From NCBI RefSeq assembly GCF_019393635.1, contig NC_057862.1, positions 89,904,159 through 89,968,158 of the forward strand: a stretch of 64,000 bases of DNA. Reading direction: 5' to 3'. Positions 22,772-33,940 of the stretch are shown piece by piece (positions within the stretch are counted from its first letter, which is position 1; every line of letters begins with the position of its first letter). The position numbers and the translations under genes were made by a program. The DNA comes from Dromiciops gliroides. Taxonomy: Eukaryota > Chordata > Mammalia > Microbiotheria > Microbiotheriidae. Under the pieces are notes generated by a model that saw nothing but the letters and a program-made list of their open reading frames with translations, was not told the DNA's origin and ran no database searches.

Positions 22772-22779
22772 CCCTTGCA

Positions 22780-23108
22780 AAATGAATTTACTATCACAGC
22801 AAGAATAAAATTACCTAGACACCCTGGGATGAAATGATATGTTGTATCATAATGCAGATATGCCTAAAGGCGTAGTCTCTACAAAACAAAGAATCAATGT
22901 TTACTTTTACTCTCACTTTCTATTCACTGTCTAAGTGCATTAGAGCAATATTTTGCTCTATAAAAGCCCTAGAGATTGGTGTTGCAGTTGTCTTTGCCTC
23001 CTGGTCTTTGCCAAACATGGTAAATATGAGCTGGCTTTCAGATATGCTGCATTTTATAGGTTTTCTCACACCGGTGTGTCTGGCTTTGAAGTCATCGACT
23101 CATGCTGT
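22780..23108. other. Single-copy block, possibly conserved
   Basis: No repeat recognised. Two overlapping ORFs in different frames (22897-23130 and 22953-23138) match nothing I know. Confidence 0.3.
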
Positions 23109-23200
23109 TCAGAGGTGGAAGGGACCATAGAAAGCTAATCCAACCCTATTATTTTATAGATGAGAGAACAAAGGCTCAAGATGGGAATGACTCTGAAATA
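23109..23200 (-). repeat. MIR-type relic (antisense)
   Basis: TTCAGAGGTGGAAGGGACCA, AATCCAACCCTATTATTTTA and TAGATGAGAGAACAAAGGC. Confidence 0.6.
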
Positions 23201-24439
23201 TATATTTAGAAATGAACTTGTTGCACATCATGTATTTTAAATGCATTAGGGGAGCTGACTGTTTAAAGAATCCTCAAGGGGAATCATTTTCAGGAAAGGA
23301 GAATTCTTTTAAAATGTGAATAATAAAAACCATGGGCTGATTTTTCTTTAAGGCATACCTGGAGAGGGTTTTTAATCCAATAGGAAATTGTAGGTAGAGT
23401 GGGCATTAGCATTTTTTAAAGTGCAGAATCTAAGCTATATTTTTTAAATATTGATTTACTGTCCCTCATCTGCAACCTCCCCCAAAACAAAAACAAAACT
23501 AAAAAACCCAAACAGGACAGACTAAAACATACATTTTCTCACAGTATTATTTCCTTCACACTTTCATTGCCAGGGAGTTCAAAGCAAATTATTCCAATTT
23601 TAATGGTTTTGAGTTCATGTACCAGGAACCCATTAACTGCTAGAGCTCAATTTAATTTTTACTGTCAGAAGGGAGAAACGAGTAGCCAAACCCCAGTGTT
23701 TTATGAATGAGTTTCAATTCAGAGGATTTTGAGGAAAATGACCCAAATTTGTTGAACCAAAGAAAGAAGCCACATCTAAAAGTCACATCTCTTGGCTTCA
23801 AGGTCCATGGTCTTTCTATGATACTTAAATGGATCTATATATCCTATCATGGAAGAAGCAAAACCTCTGTAATTCAGAAACTTGCCTCAATCACATCAGA
23901 GACAGTTCATCACTAGCCCTGGTGCTCTTTATTCTGAAGTTTCATTGAGTTTTTCTTCTACCCTTGATTTGTTCAAACTAGCTTTCAGCACAATCTTCAA
24001 AACCTCTCTCTTCAAAGTCCTCCCAATTCATCACCTTGTTAGCTGATGCTATGAAAATCTAGATGACCAATAAGATGGCTCATAGGACAACCTTTCCAGG
24101 GACCTAGCTTCAGATTAAGCCTCCTTGTCATGTGCTACCAGCCTCTTTTGCTTCTTAGAACTGCTGTTTAAGGCAGTCCTGATTCATAATCATAATGGAA
24201 CCTATGACCTGGCAGTAGAGCTGGTTGAGAGGGGAAGAGGATCGTTGGGTGACTGTTTTGCAGAAGAATAGTAATGTGATTGAAGCAGAGCCACATTTCT
24301 ATGGAACAATGATTGCTGTTTTACAGTCTTCTCTATCAACAGGGAAGATCTTTGTGTACTTGAAGCCAGAGACCAAAGCCTTGGCTAAGTGGCTAAGTAC
24401 AGCTTACTGAAATATCACATTCTGTACTGAAATGTTGTA
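23201..24439. other. Single-copy-looking DNA
   Basis: No gene or repeat I can support in about 1.2 kb. Confidence 0.4.
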
Positions 24440-24880
24440 CCATTCAAAGAGTGACCTCCTCATTATCCAAAGCACTCATGTGGAACTTCATTGGCTTCTG
24501 CACTAGGCCTCCATACTTGGCATCTTCCCCCACCCTTTTCAGCTTTCTTTTGTGTATTATTGTCTCCCCATTCATTGATTTCTTTTTTCTTTCTTTCTTT
24601 TTCTTTTCTTTTCTTTTTTTTTTGCAGGGCAATGGGGGTTAAGTGACTTGCCCAGGGTCACACAGCTAGTAAGTGTCAAGTGTCTGAGGCTGAATTTGAA
24701 CTCAGGCACTCCTTAATCCAGAGCCGGTGCTTTATCTACTGTGCCACCTAGCTGCCCCCTCCCCATTGATTTCTAAACTCCTCGAGGGCCAAAAATGTCT
24801 CTTTTTTGTATTGGTATCCTCAACGAATAATGCCTGGCACCTACTAGGTGCTTAATAAATATTTATTGAATATTGACTAT
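24440..24880 (+). repeat. L2 LINE 3' end (sense), split by a SINE
   Basis: Left: TTTTGTGTATTATTGTCTCC. Right: CTAAACTCCTCGAGGGCCAA, TGTATTGGTATCCTC, CCTGGCACCTACTAGGTGCT, TAATAAATATTTATTGAATA. The left limit is uncertain. Confidence 0.6.
24584..24763 (-). mobile_element. tRNA/CORE-SINE (antisense), inserted in L2
   Basis: Long CTTT-type tail, GGGCAATGGGGGTTAAGTGA, CACACAGCTAGTAAGTGTCA and end CCACCTAGCTGCCCCC. Exact 11 bp duplications CATTGATTTCT at 24573-24583 and 24764-24774. Confidence 0.92.
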
Positions 24881-25350
24881 CATAGGACTTTTCCACACTC
24901 TACATTTTAGAGGTAGTAACAGAACCCATGGGCCAAAATTCTATGCTCTGTATTTACATAGACTGGGTTTAATATTGGGGGAAGTCCCCTATCCCAGTCA
25001 TAAAGAGTTGGGTCATTTTTGACCACCAGTTTCTCACATACGTGTAAGCATTCAAGGTGATAGTTCATACTGGATACAGCAACCTTTATTTCACCTCACA
25101 GAAAATGCAAAACATAAAAAAAAACCCAAAACTTCATGACAGCCTTACCATCACCATCCAAATAGTTCATGGAGGGTAAAAAGTCTGGGTTTTATTCTCC
25201 ACATCTTGGCTAAGCATCTTACTATCAAAATCATAAACTAGGATTCTGGTTGCTCATCGGAAGGTGCTTCCTAAAAACCACCCCCTTGTCAGAAGACTAT
25301 TCCTAAGAGAATGAAACAGTCTAGCCAGAAGATAGGAATTTTGGCACATT
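24881..25350. other. Single-copy-looking DNA
   Basis: No gene or repeat recognised. Confidence 0.4.
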
Positions 25351-25354
25351 GCTC

Positions 25355-25612
25355 AAGCAATACATTTGTTGCTCAGTTATTTCAGACGTTTTCTGACCTC
25401 ATTTGAGGTTTTCTTGAAAAAGAAATTGGTGTGTCTTGCCATTTTTTTCTACAGATCATTTACAGATGAGGAAACTGAGGGAAACAGGGTTAAGTGACTT
25501 GCACAGGGTCACATATGTAATAAGAGTCTAAGGCCAGATTTGAACTCAGGAAAATGAGTCTTGGTGATTTCAGCCCCAATGCTCTATTCACTGTACCACC
25601 TAGAATGTCCAC
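25355..25612 (-). mobile_element. CORE-SINE with LINE-type tail (antisense)
   Basis: GTTGCTCAGTTATTTCAGAC, TTCTGACCTCATTTGAGGTT, ACAGGGTTAAGTGACTTGCA, CCAGATTTGAACTCAGG and CTGTACCACCTAGAATG. Confidence 0.8.
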
Positions 25613-25894
25613 CTGTGCCCACCCCAGGCAATCCATATCTGAGATGAAATAGTTGTTCCACAGTGCTTCATATTTTAAGCGTCAAGTCCCAAGGAGAGCA
25701 AAATAGAAATTATGAATTATAGCATGCATCAGTTTGTGTCTTAAATATTTCTATTGTCATGGAGAAATAATTGCCCTATGCCTTATTATTTACCTTGTTA
25801 GAGAGAACCTTTATAGAGGGGACCCTATTAAGCCTTTTTGATTATAGCCTAGAGGCTAGGCTCTAGATCTTAGCAAAGAGATCTTCCAGAGGTG
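25613..25894. other. Single-copy-looking DNA
   Basis: Nothing recognised. Confidence 0.35.
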
Positions 25895-25928
25895 GGAGGG
25901 AGGGAGGGAGGGAGGGAGGGAGGGGGGG

Positions 25929-25994
<66 letters not shown>
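25895..25994 (+). repeat. (GGGA)n-(G)n-(GA)n polypurine microsatellite
   Basis: About seven GGGA units, a run of about nine G, then about 32 GA units: 100 bases with purines on one strand throughout. Confidence 0.95.
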
Positions 25995-25997
<3 letters not shown>

Positions 25998-26650
25998 GAA
26001 AAAAATCCTGATCCTCTCACTTTGAGATCCAGCTCCTCTAGGACGTGAACTGGGTTCTTGTAATACCAGACTTACCCCCTCCCCCTCCAGCACACCTTCA
26101 ACCATCACTTTGGCTCTCTTGTAAAACTCTCTGGTAAAGGGCTCATAACCCCTTCTTAGAAGAATGTAAGAATAATAAAGTAAATGCATCTTTTCAGTTA
26201 GAGGTTAATGAAAATAAAGATTTAATTTCTCCCCATCTCAGTTTACAGACTTCCAGGTTAAGATCCCTTCCCAAGAGAGCCAACACTTTACTCCTCCTCC
26301 TCCTCCCTAGTCACCAGGATTTCTGAATGCTGAGTGTAAAGAAACAATTAACCTGTACACCTAATCCTTAACAATAACAGTTTTAATAGAAAGCCACCAA
26401 ATAGCCTGATTTTGCTAGGAGCTGATAGGTGATCAGCCTGTCCAGCATCAACTCCATTGCATCTTGGATTCTGCCTCCCCTAGGGAGGTCTGCACACACA
26501 TTCCCAACTCTGGGTGCCTTTAGAGCCTCTTGTCCTTGGAGTAGTTTATGGCCATTGATACAACTACAAATAGCTTTTGTTTCATTTGTTTAATACTCCT
26601 TCAGCTCCAGGAATCCTTGACGCTCCTCCAGGACGCAGAAACTTAAGAAA
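25995..26650. other. Single-copy-looking DNA
   Basis: Nothing recognised. Confidence 0.35.
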
Positions 26651-26654
26651 CTCT

Positions 26655-26840
26655 AAACCAATCAACAAGCTTTTTATTAAGGCCTATTATGTGCCTGGCA
26701 TTGTGCTAGGCTATGGGTACACAGACAAAAACAAAACCTGCCCCCAAGAAGCTGACATTCTATAGGGAGAGACCAGATTATTAAAGTATATACAAAATGA
26801 ATACACACAGCCACAGGGGCCATGCAGGTCTTAGTGATCA
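26655..26840 (-). repeat. L2 LINE 3' end (antisense)
   Basis: CCAATCAACAAGCTTTTTAT, TATGTGCCTGGCATTGTGCT and CCCCCAAGAAGCTGACATTC. Confidence 0.7.
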
Positions 26841-26906
26841 GTGTTGATGAATAGACGTGAGATTTTTTTTTTCCTTTTCATTTCCTGAAATTTTCAAGTG
26901 ATATAT

Positions 26907-27064
26907 TTAGGTTTTTTGTTTGTTTGTTTTGCAGGGCAATGGGGGTTAAGTGACTTGCCCAGGGTCACACAGCTAGTAAGTGTCAAGTGTCTGAGACTGG
27001 ATTTGAACTCAGGTCCTCCTGAATCCAGGGCTGGTGCTTTATCCATTGCGCCACCTAGCTGCCC
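26907..27064 (-). mobile_element. tRNA/CORE-SINE (antisense, full length)
   Basis: GGGCAATGGGGGTTAAGTGA through CCATTGCGCCACCTAGCTGC. Exact 13 bp duplications TCAAGTGATATAT at 26894-26906 and 27065-27077; the right copy runs straight into a (TA)n microsatellite. Confidence 0.94.
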
Positions 27065-27071
27065 TCAAGTG

Positions 27072-27082
27072 ATATATATATA

Positions 27083-27116
<34 letters not shown>

Positions 27117-27147
27117 TATATACATACACATATATATACATATATAT

Positions 27148-27192
<45 letters not shown>
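27072..27192. repeat. Compound (TA)n/(ACATAT)n/(CA)n microsatellite
   Basis: About 12 TA units, then mixed ACATATATA blocks, then about 17 CA units. Confidence 0.93.
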
Positions 27193-27197
<5 letters not shown>

Positions 27198-27990
27198 ACT
27201 CAGAAAACAGTCCCAGATTTGAGAAATGCAAAGATTAAATGCAATCTGTATCTTAATTTTGAATGGGACTAAACTATTTATTAATAACAGTTTTTTTAAT
27301 AAGTTAGATCAAGTGAATACTCTCATATTAACCATCCATAAGGTATGCTTCAAAGAAGTAATTTATTCTGATGAGCACAATCTTCCCTTCCTGTAGCACT
27401 TCCCTCCATTACATGGCCATATGGTTCCTATCTCCAAAGCTGCCATCTCTCCAGTGACTAAATAAGCCCTATCACCAGCTCTCCCCAGTTGAAGTGCTAG
27501 TGTTGGTAGGTAGAGTATAGTGGAGTTCTGTGGTTGCACCACTTCCCCCAACCTAGCCAGGAATCAAAGTCTATTCTAGGTTCTCAGCTTCGTCTCCAAA
27601 AAGACTACCCTGTTAAAGGCCCAGCACAGAGGGGTAGCTTCCCTCCTTCCATCCATTCAGACAATTCCCCGTGCTGACACTTAAGCAGTTATTCTCAAAC
27701 CAATGGGAATGAATTCAGAATTCCTGCAGTTGAGAGCCAAGAGACTTCCCAAGCCATTTGAAAGCCCTCCTAGTCCTCAATCATCTCAAGGATATATCCA
27801 GATATCCCAAAGGGAGATACCATCAAAATCCTTCCATCTGCTCCCCCATCAGGGTATCTGTACCCATCCAGAAGTCACAAAGGCATTTAAACATAATCAA
27901 AGTCATTAGGCTTCACCACTTTAACCTCATCAAGTTTATCAGGCTTTGTTGAGCCAGCTTCTTCATGAATATGCTTGGTAAATGTGCAAA
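27193..27990. other. Single-copy-looking DNA
   Basis: Nothing I can support; the ORFs here overlap each other in conflicting frames. Confidence 0.35.
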
Positions 27991-27999
27991 GAACTCCAG

Positions 28000-28130
28000 A
28001 CCAATGCTGAAGATGATGAGCCAACCTGTGATTTTAAGCTTTTTGAGGGTAAGGACTGTGCTCAATGTACATTTGTCCTTCCCAGTGCCCTCCATACAGT
28101 AAGCCTGTTAGAAAAAAATAATGTTTAACT
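28000..28130 (+). repeat. L2 LINE 3' end (sense)
   Basis: AAGCTTTTTGAGGGTAAGGA, TTGTCCTTCCCAGTGCCC and CATACAGTAAGCCTG. Confidence 0.55.
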
Positions 28131-28556
28131 GAACTCAAGTCAGGGCTTCTTTTGCCCATCAGAAATCCCCTACAAGATGTCCAAATATTCACTGAGACTC
28201 AACACCAGCTACTTCCATTTTCTGCAACAACAAAGAACATAGATAAGAAAAATTCATGTATCATCATCACTCACCTTGACCTTCCTCAGACTTCTGGAGT
28301 AGCTTGATAGAAGCCAGATCACTGGTTTAGGAGGGAATAGTCACTGCCTTGCTTCAAACACAAGGAAGGTAGCTGGAACAAGATGAGGAAGCAAGGAGTG
28401 CAGAAGAACCAAGATTTGATTGTTCATGGTTTTCTAATTTCAGTATTTCCCTCAACCCCATTGCCCAGCATCTCTCTTCCTTAAGCCAGTTTTGCTGATC
28501 TTGTTTCCCTTCAGGTCTTCCTCAAGATACTCATTAGCTTGCTCTCTGTTGCATTT
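28131..28556. other. Single-copy-looking DNA
   Basis: Nothing recognised. Confidence 0.35.
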
Positions 28557-28616
28557 TCCTCTCCCCCTCTCCCCTTCTCCCCACCCCCTCTGTCTCTGTC
28601 TGTCTCTCTCTGTCTG

Positions 28617-28648
<32 letters not shown>

Positions 28649-28651
28649 ATT
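28557..28651 (-). repeat. CT-rich / (TCTG)n tract
   Basis: Pyrimidine-rich CCCCTCTCCCC blocks followed by TCTGTCTCTG units. It produces artefactual Ser/Leu-rich ORFs. Confidence 0.9.
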
Positions 28652-29140
28652 TACACCTGCTCAATCTTTCCCCAGGTGCAGGGTCCAACCATTCTCCCAT
28701 AAAAATCAATGTGTGGCTTCTACAACCCACACCTGTAGCCAATAAGGCCAATCAAAAAGACACTTGTATACAACACTTTGCTTCTGTATTTTGGGTCCCT
28801 CTTGTTCCCTGTTACATTCATTCTGGATTTCTCTCCTTTAGTTCCAGAGTCTTCTTACAAATGAACAGTTGACTTGCTTCCCTCATCTTCTGTTTCTGCC
28901 ATGTTCCTTTTGAATGGGATGCTGCTTTCTTTCAGAGTGATGACATATTGGTATAACTGGAAAGAAAACACTAAATACTGAAGAAAAACACATATATAAC
29001 ACTAGTCATTACTTTGTTAATGTTCGTTGGCTGTATTTCTCAAATGCACAGTTAGAAATTACATAGTGATTTTCACAACATTTAATTTTGATTTTTTCCC
29101 AAACAGCAAACCCTTCCTCCATGTCTCAAGACATGAAAAA
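28652..29140. other. Single-copy-looking DNA
   Basis: Nothing recognised. Confidence 0.35.
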
Positions 29141-29144
29141 GGAC

Positions 29145-29290
29145 CAATTATACAAAATCATAACACTGGGTCTAGATTCAATCCTACATATAATCTAGTC
29201 CATGCCCCTTATTTAACAGCTTAGGAAACTGAGGCCCAGTGAAGGAAAATCACTTCAGGTCACAGAGCATGTTAGTGGCTGAACCCAGAG
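29145..29290 (-). repeat. MIR-type relic (antisense)
   Basis: ATAATCTAGTCCATGCCCCT, AGCTTAGGAAACTGAGGCCC and TTCAGGTCACAGAGCATG. Confidence 0.65.
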
Positions 29291-29500
29291 ATATAGCATA
29301 ATATAGTAGCTAGTAGATCCAGGTTCAAATTATTGCTATGAAAATTATTAGATGTATTACCCTGGGCGATTCATTTTGTTTCTCTTGACCTCTATTAAAA
29401 AATGTGGGTAATAACACTGGAGCTACTTTTCTCATAGGATTATGATGTGATGAAATCCTTTTCTAAACTTCAACATGCTTTCTCAATGTGAACATCAACA
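29291..29500 (+). repeat. MIR-type relic (sense)
   Basis: GTAGATCCAGGTTCAAATTA, ATTACCCTGGGCGATTCATT and GAGCTACTTTTCTCATAGGA follow the sense MIR order. Confidence 0.6.
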
Positions 29501-30480
29501 ACAATAATAACTATGATTATTACTGATGGTAGTGATGTTGTTATTAAAATTAGCTAGATCATCCTAACTTCCCATCCAGGGGATTTTCCACCATACCCTG
29601 TTGTCTTTTACAAGAAAATTTGGATGCAAATCAATGAATACTTAAAATGGTTTCCCATCAACACTCACTGAGTCAGGAAATAAAGGAAGCAACCTACAGA
29701 TAGTTGAAACTGAGGAAAGGATTTCTGACAACCATTCCTGATCTCTTGGATTTTTTTTTTATGGTTCAAACCACAAGATATGTAAGGCACCAGGTGCAGT
29801 TGAGCTATGGCACAGGGTAGAAAACTTGTAGCTAAAATAGCTGTGATTTGCCTAGAAAACTTCCCCAAGCTCCCATTATACTCAATTCCTTGATTATAAA
29901 GTACCTCAAATTTTCTAGGGAATTTACTTCCACCAAAACAGTCACAAAATAGTGCTAAAAATTGGAGAACAAATAAAAATATGAAAAATATAAATAGTAA
30001 TATTTAAATAATAGGGAAGTGATGCCAGGGAAATTTCACAAAATTTTTTTAGGTTAAAGCAATCCTGATGTCTAGCAATAGAAGCATTATGCCCACTGAA
30101 TGGTCAATGATATTTCCAGCACAGTCACTAGTCCATATCACTTATATGAACCATCTAAATTAAAACACCTAAGAGATCATAGCCCTCTTATATGCAACCT
30201 ACCCAGAGGCTTAACTTGATACCTGGACTCACTGAAAGGATAATACTATCTTTTCAGTGTTCCCAGATTTGCCTGTCAAAATGTCCCCCTCTTTAGGAGT
30301 CCTGTTATGGGGATAATGTCAAATTTTGTTTACTTTAGAGACTTCTATTGAGGGACTACCATTTTATTTTACTGGGTTTATATGAAGACTCCTCTAGGGA
30401 CTAAGAATCATCACCAAAGAGGTCAAGGTATTCCATTTTCTTTAAGTAAATTCCTAGACTTAACTATTATAAATGATAGG
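29501..30480. other. Single-copy-looking AT-rich DNA
   Basis: Nothing recognised in about 1 kb. Confidence 0.35.
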
Positions 30481-30482
30481 TT

Positions 30483-30545
30483 GTCAATAATCATTTGTTA
30501 AGTATCTCCTATGTGCCAGGTACTGTGCTAAATACTGGAGATAAA
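30483..30545 (-). repeat. L2/MIR 3' end fragment (antisense)
   Basis: TTGTTAAGTATCTCCTATGT, GCCAGGTACTGTGCTAAATA. Confidence 0.6.
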
Positions 30546-30557
30546 TATAAATAAATT

Positions 30558-30662
30558 TGTGTTTGTGTGTGTGTGTGTGTGTATGTGTGTATGTATGTGT
30601 GTTTGTATACACACACAAATATACACACATGCATACATTCATATATATACACACATACATAA
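30558..30662. repeat. (TG)n/(TA)n/(CA)n compound microsatellite
   Basis: GTGTGTGTGTGTGTGTGTGT followed by ATGTATG blocks and the complementary ACACACA phase. Confidence 0.88.
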
Positions 30663-30699
30663 GCACATATGCATAGAGAAAGCTTCCAGTGTTTCTCCA

Positions 30700-30980
30700 T
30701 TATAAGTAATATTAGTTCTTGGTTTTGAATGGATATTTTTGATCATATTAAGAGTACCTCTTCTATCTTTACTCTTCTTTCTCCTTTTTTAATTTTTATT
30801 TATTTATTTTTATCCTTACTCTTCTTAATGTTATTTCTTAAACATAATTGAATACTGCATTTTGTCAAAGTCTTTTTGGCACCTACTGATATAATGTTCA
30901 CATATAAATATCAAGTTTTATTTGTTTTTTTTCTGAAGGTATTGTTTGTAATATATACTATGTAAAGTTATATGTAATCA
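30700..30980 (-). mobile_element. L1 ORF2 fragment (antisense)
   Basis: ATTTTGTCAAAGTCTTTTTG, GCACCTACTGATATAATG is the antisense of the conserved L1 reverse-transcriptase segment, also present at about 63280-63320. Diverged. Confidence 0.55.
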
Positions 30981-30984
30981 TATA

Positions 30985-31245
30985 ATTATAGATGCAGAGT
31001 AGTTAGATGGCTATATTTTGGTATCATTTTGACACGGGTTCAAATCCTGATTCTAATATACATTGTTTGAACCTGAAAAAGTCACATAAAGTTTCTGAAA
31101 TTCAAGAAGATCCCCAGGATTTATAAGCTAAGTCATGGATAGTTTGTACTGTGGAGACTTCCCACAATAAGAGTTCCATATGCTAATGAAATTTCAGAAC
31201 TTTGGTACTAGAATCCTGATATAGTTCACTGATCTTTTTGTTTTT
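30985..31245 (+). repeat. Old tRNA-type SINE, family uncertain
   Basis: CAGAGTAGTTAGATGGCTAT, GACACGGGTTCAAATCCTGA and GAACCTGAAAAAGTCACATA have the order of a tRNA-derived SINE, strongly diverged, lying between L1 pieces. Confidence 0.4.
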
Positions 31246-31261
31246 TTCATAATGTTTGTCC

Positions 31262-31790
31262 ATCTTAGCTACCTGGGAACTTAAAGGAGGTTTTATAAAA
31301 TAACCAGACAGGTCAGTCAAAGCTTAAAGTGAGAGGCCTTTATTATAGATAACACATTATAATTCACATGCACAAAAGAAGACTTAAAGAAACACTAGGA
31401 TCAAGTACCCAGAGGAAAGGTCAACAAGAACAGTTCAGCAACAACCTCACACCAGAATAAGAGAAGGGATACAACCAAGGTGGCTAAATGATCAAAGGAA
31501 GGGCCATAGGCTTTAAAAGGAAAGAATGTTTTCCCCCCTCAGGTATAGTTGGTTGGCTTACTATGTCTGATATCAGGAGGTAGTCAGAGTGATATTAGCT
31601 GAGGATTGAGCAGCAAGGTCCCAGCTAAACCAGCATGGGATGAGGGTAGTGGTGGTATGAAGCTTTCTAGATAATTCTAGAAAAGGGCAGAAAGAGGGGC
31701 CACATCTCCATCAGTGGCAGTCCGCCACGAGTCACTTGGCCCAAAAAGTCATGGAAAAAAATTTTTTTACTCTCACAACATGGTTAATTA
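31262..31790 (-). mobile_element. Candidate LTR (antisense), inserted in L1
   Basis: The block from GGTCAGTCAAAGCTTAAAGT, GAGAGGCCTTTATTATAG (an inverted AATAAA-type signal) to about 31790 is foreign to the antisense L1 on both sides. It looks like an antisense LTR, but I cannot show clear termini or a TSD. Confidence 0.35.
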
Positions 31791-32883
31791 TGTGAAATAT
31801 TTTCATAATGTTAAACCATCAAAAGATCCAACTTTGTTATAATGAATAATGCTTTAAGTCTATTTCTATATTGTCAAGTAATACTTTACTAGACATTTTT
31901 GCATCAATTATTAATAACATGAATCTCATAGTTCTCTGCTTTATTCCTCTCTGATTTGGAAATCAGAATCATATTTGCCTCATAAAAGGAGTCAGGTAGA
32001 GTGCTTTGTCTACTTTTGAGGACAATTTAAGTAGGGATTAATTAGTCTTTAAGAGTTTGATAGCATTCATTTACAGATTTATCTGGCTTATGGTTCTGAA
32101 AATTAATTTATGGTATTCAATTTCTCCTCAGATGGAGTTGATTAAATTCTTTACTTCCTGTTTTATTAATGTTGGTACTTTGTACTTTTGTTGATATTCA
32201 TTCATTTCTCTTTAAATTCTAAGTTTTGATGATTTAAAACTGAGCACAGCAGATTCTTATAATTCTCTTCCTATCTCTTGATAGTTGTGAATTGGTCCCG
32301 TTCATTTAAAAAATTTTGGCAATTTGATTTTTGATGATTTAATCAAATATTATTAATATGTTGATTTTATTGTTCTCTTTAAATTTTTGTTGTTGTTGTT
32401 CACTAAAACAGACTATTTTCAACTGGATCTATTTTTCTCAATTTTCAAAATGTCTTAATCTCTTAATTTATTGATCTTGAAACAATTTTTAAACTGCATG
32501 CTCAGTTCATGAAAATTGTTTTCTTAATATGTTTTCAGAAGCAGTTTTTCTTTTAGAAGACCCTTTTGAATTCTCATTTTGTTATTCATGTTATTTTCTG
32601 TAATTATTTTTTCCATTAGTCTCTATTTATATTGATATATTCTGTTAATATTTCCTTTATTATCATGTTCATTCTTTAATGCTCTATTATGGATATATTT
32701 ACTCTTGCTGGCTTTTTGCATTTATTTTTTAGTTCATTATGCCCTAGCATATGATCAATTTTTGAAAAGAAACTGTGTTGTACTGAGAAACAAATATACT
32801 TTTTTCATATTCTTATTCAATAATCACTGTGGTTCTGTTAAATTTAGCTCCTCCAACATTTTATTCAGATCCATAATTTTTGT
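31790..32883 (-). mobile_element. L1 ORF2 relic (antisense)
   Basis: The order of blocks follows antisense L1: GACATTTTTGCATCAATTAT, TTTGCCTCATAAAAGGAGTC, ACAGATTTATCTGGCTTATG, GCATATGATCAATTTTTGAA, GTACTGAGAAACAAATATAC, TGTGGTTCTGTTAAATTTAG. No intact frame; an old dead copy. Confidence 0.65.
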
Positions 32884-32919
32884 CTTGTTTAAGGACAACA
32901 TAGCATAGTGGATGGAATG

Positions 32920-33110
32920 TTAATCTTGACATACACAGTGAAATTTGGAAGAGTGTAGGATTTGGGGGAAAGGTAATGAGTTGTTTTGGACATTGATTTT
33001 GAGATGTCTACCAGATGTTCAGCTCATGATGTCCAGTAGGCAGTTGGTGATGTGAAACTGGAGGTCAGGAGCAAGGTTAGGGCTACATAAATATATCTGA
33101 GAATTTTCTG
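32920..33110 (-). repeat. L2 LINE internal segment (antisense)
   Basis: GTTTTGGACATTGATTTTGA, GATGTCTACCAGATGTTCAG, GTCCAGTAGGCAGTTGGTGA match antisense L2. Confidence 0.65.
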
Positions 33111-33940
33111 CCCAGACAAAATGCCTCACTATCTCCCATGGCCACATCTAAGCTATGATTCTTTAACTCTACTTTTATTATTATTCCCTTCCAAAAATAA
33201 CATTTTCACCTAGCTTACAAGCAAGTGTGATGAAGGATCCTCTTACACCTCTTTGTTTGAAGGAATTTTATCTGTAGTGCTTCACTCCAAAAAAATATTA
33301 ATACAGTTCCTTCCAACTCTAGAGTACTCCATGATCTAATTTCCTTTCATATGTTTTGCCTATAAGTGCTCTTTTCTTTGTTTTCTCCATTGCCTTTATA
33401 CAAGGCAAGACTTCTAAGAGACAACAGGCTTATCTCCTCTTTTGCCCAGTCTAGATAAAACAGGGCTTCTGGGTCCTTCTTTGTTAGAAAGACTTCCAGT
33501 TGTACTTTGCCATGCCCAGAAGTATTTATTCAAAAAAGAGGCAGTGTGGTACACAAGAGGGAACATTTGTTCTAGAGGGAGATAATCTATCTTTTCCAAA
33601 TCACACTTAATGGGCTTTCTTCATAAATGTTCTGTTTTCTCTCAATAATCCTCAGACAAGCAAGGCTTCTAAAAAATACTAATCTTGAAAGCATGTCAAC
33701 AACATATGCTTATAAACATTCTTGCATATATTTATACAATTTGGACTGTGTCTTTCTTTGGTTTCTTCTGTATAATACATTTATACATGAAATAGCATGT
33801 TTACTCACCTCCAGTTTCTTTAGTAGGAATAATTAAAATTCCTTCCTCCTATTAAAATAATTGCTTTTGTTCATTGGTGGCTAAGTTAAGATTTATAGAA
33901 CATGATATTTGGGGGATAGAACTAACATTACTTAGTTCAG
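33111..33940. other. Single-copy-looking DNA
   Basis: Nothing I can support. Confidence 0.35.

Noticed and set aside
25863..26189. 108-codon minus-strand ORF
   Set aside because: Half of it is the GA/GGGA microsatellite.
26898..27272. 124-codon ORF
   Set aside because: Reads an antisense SINE followed by a TA/CA microsatellite.
28492..28872. 126-codon ORF rich in Ser and Leu
   Set aside because: Translates a CT-rich low-complexity tract; no recognisable domain.
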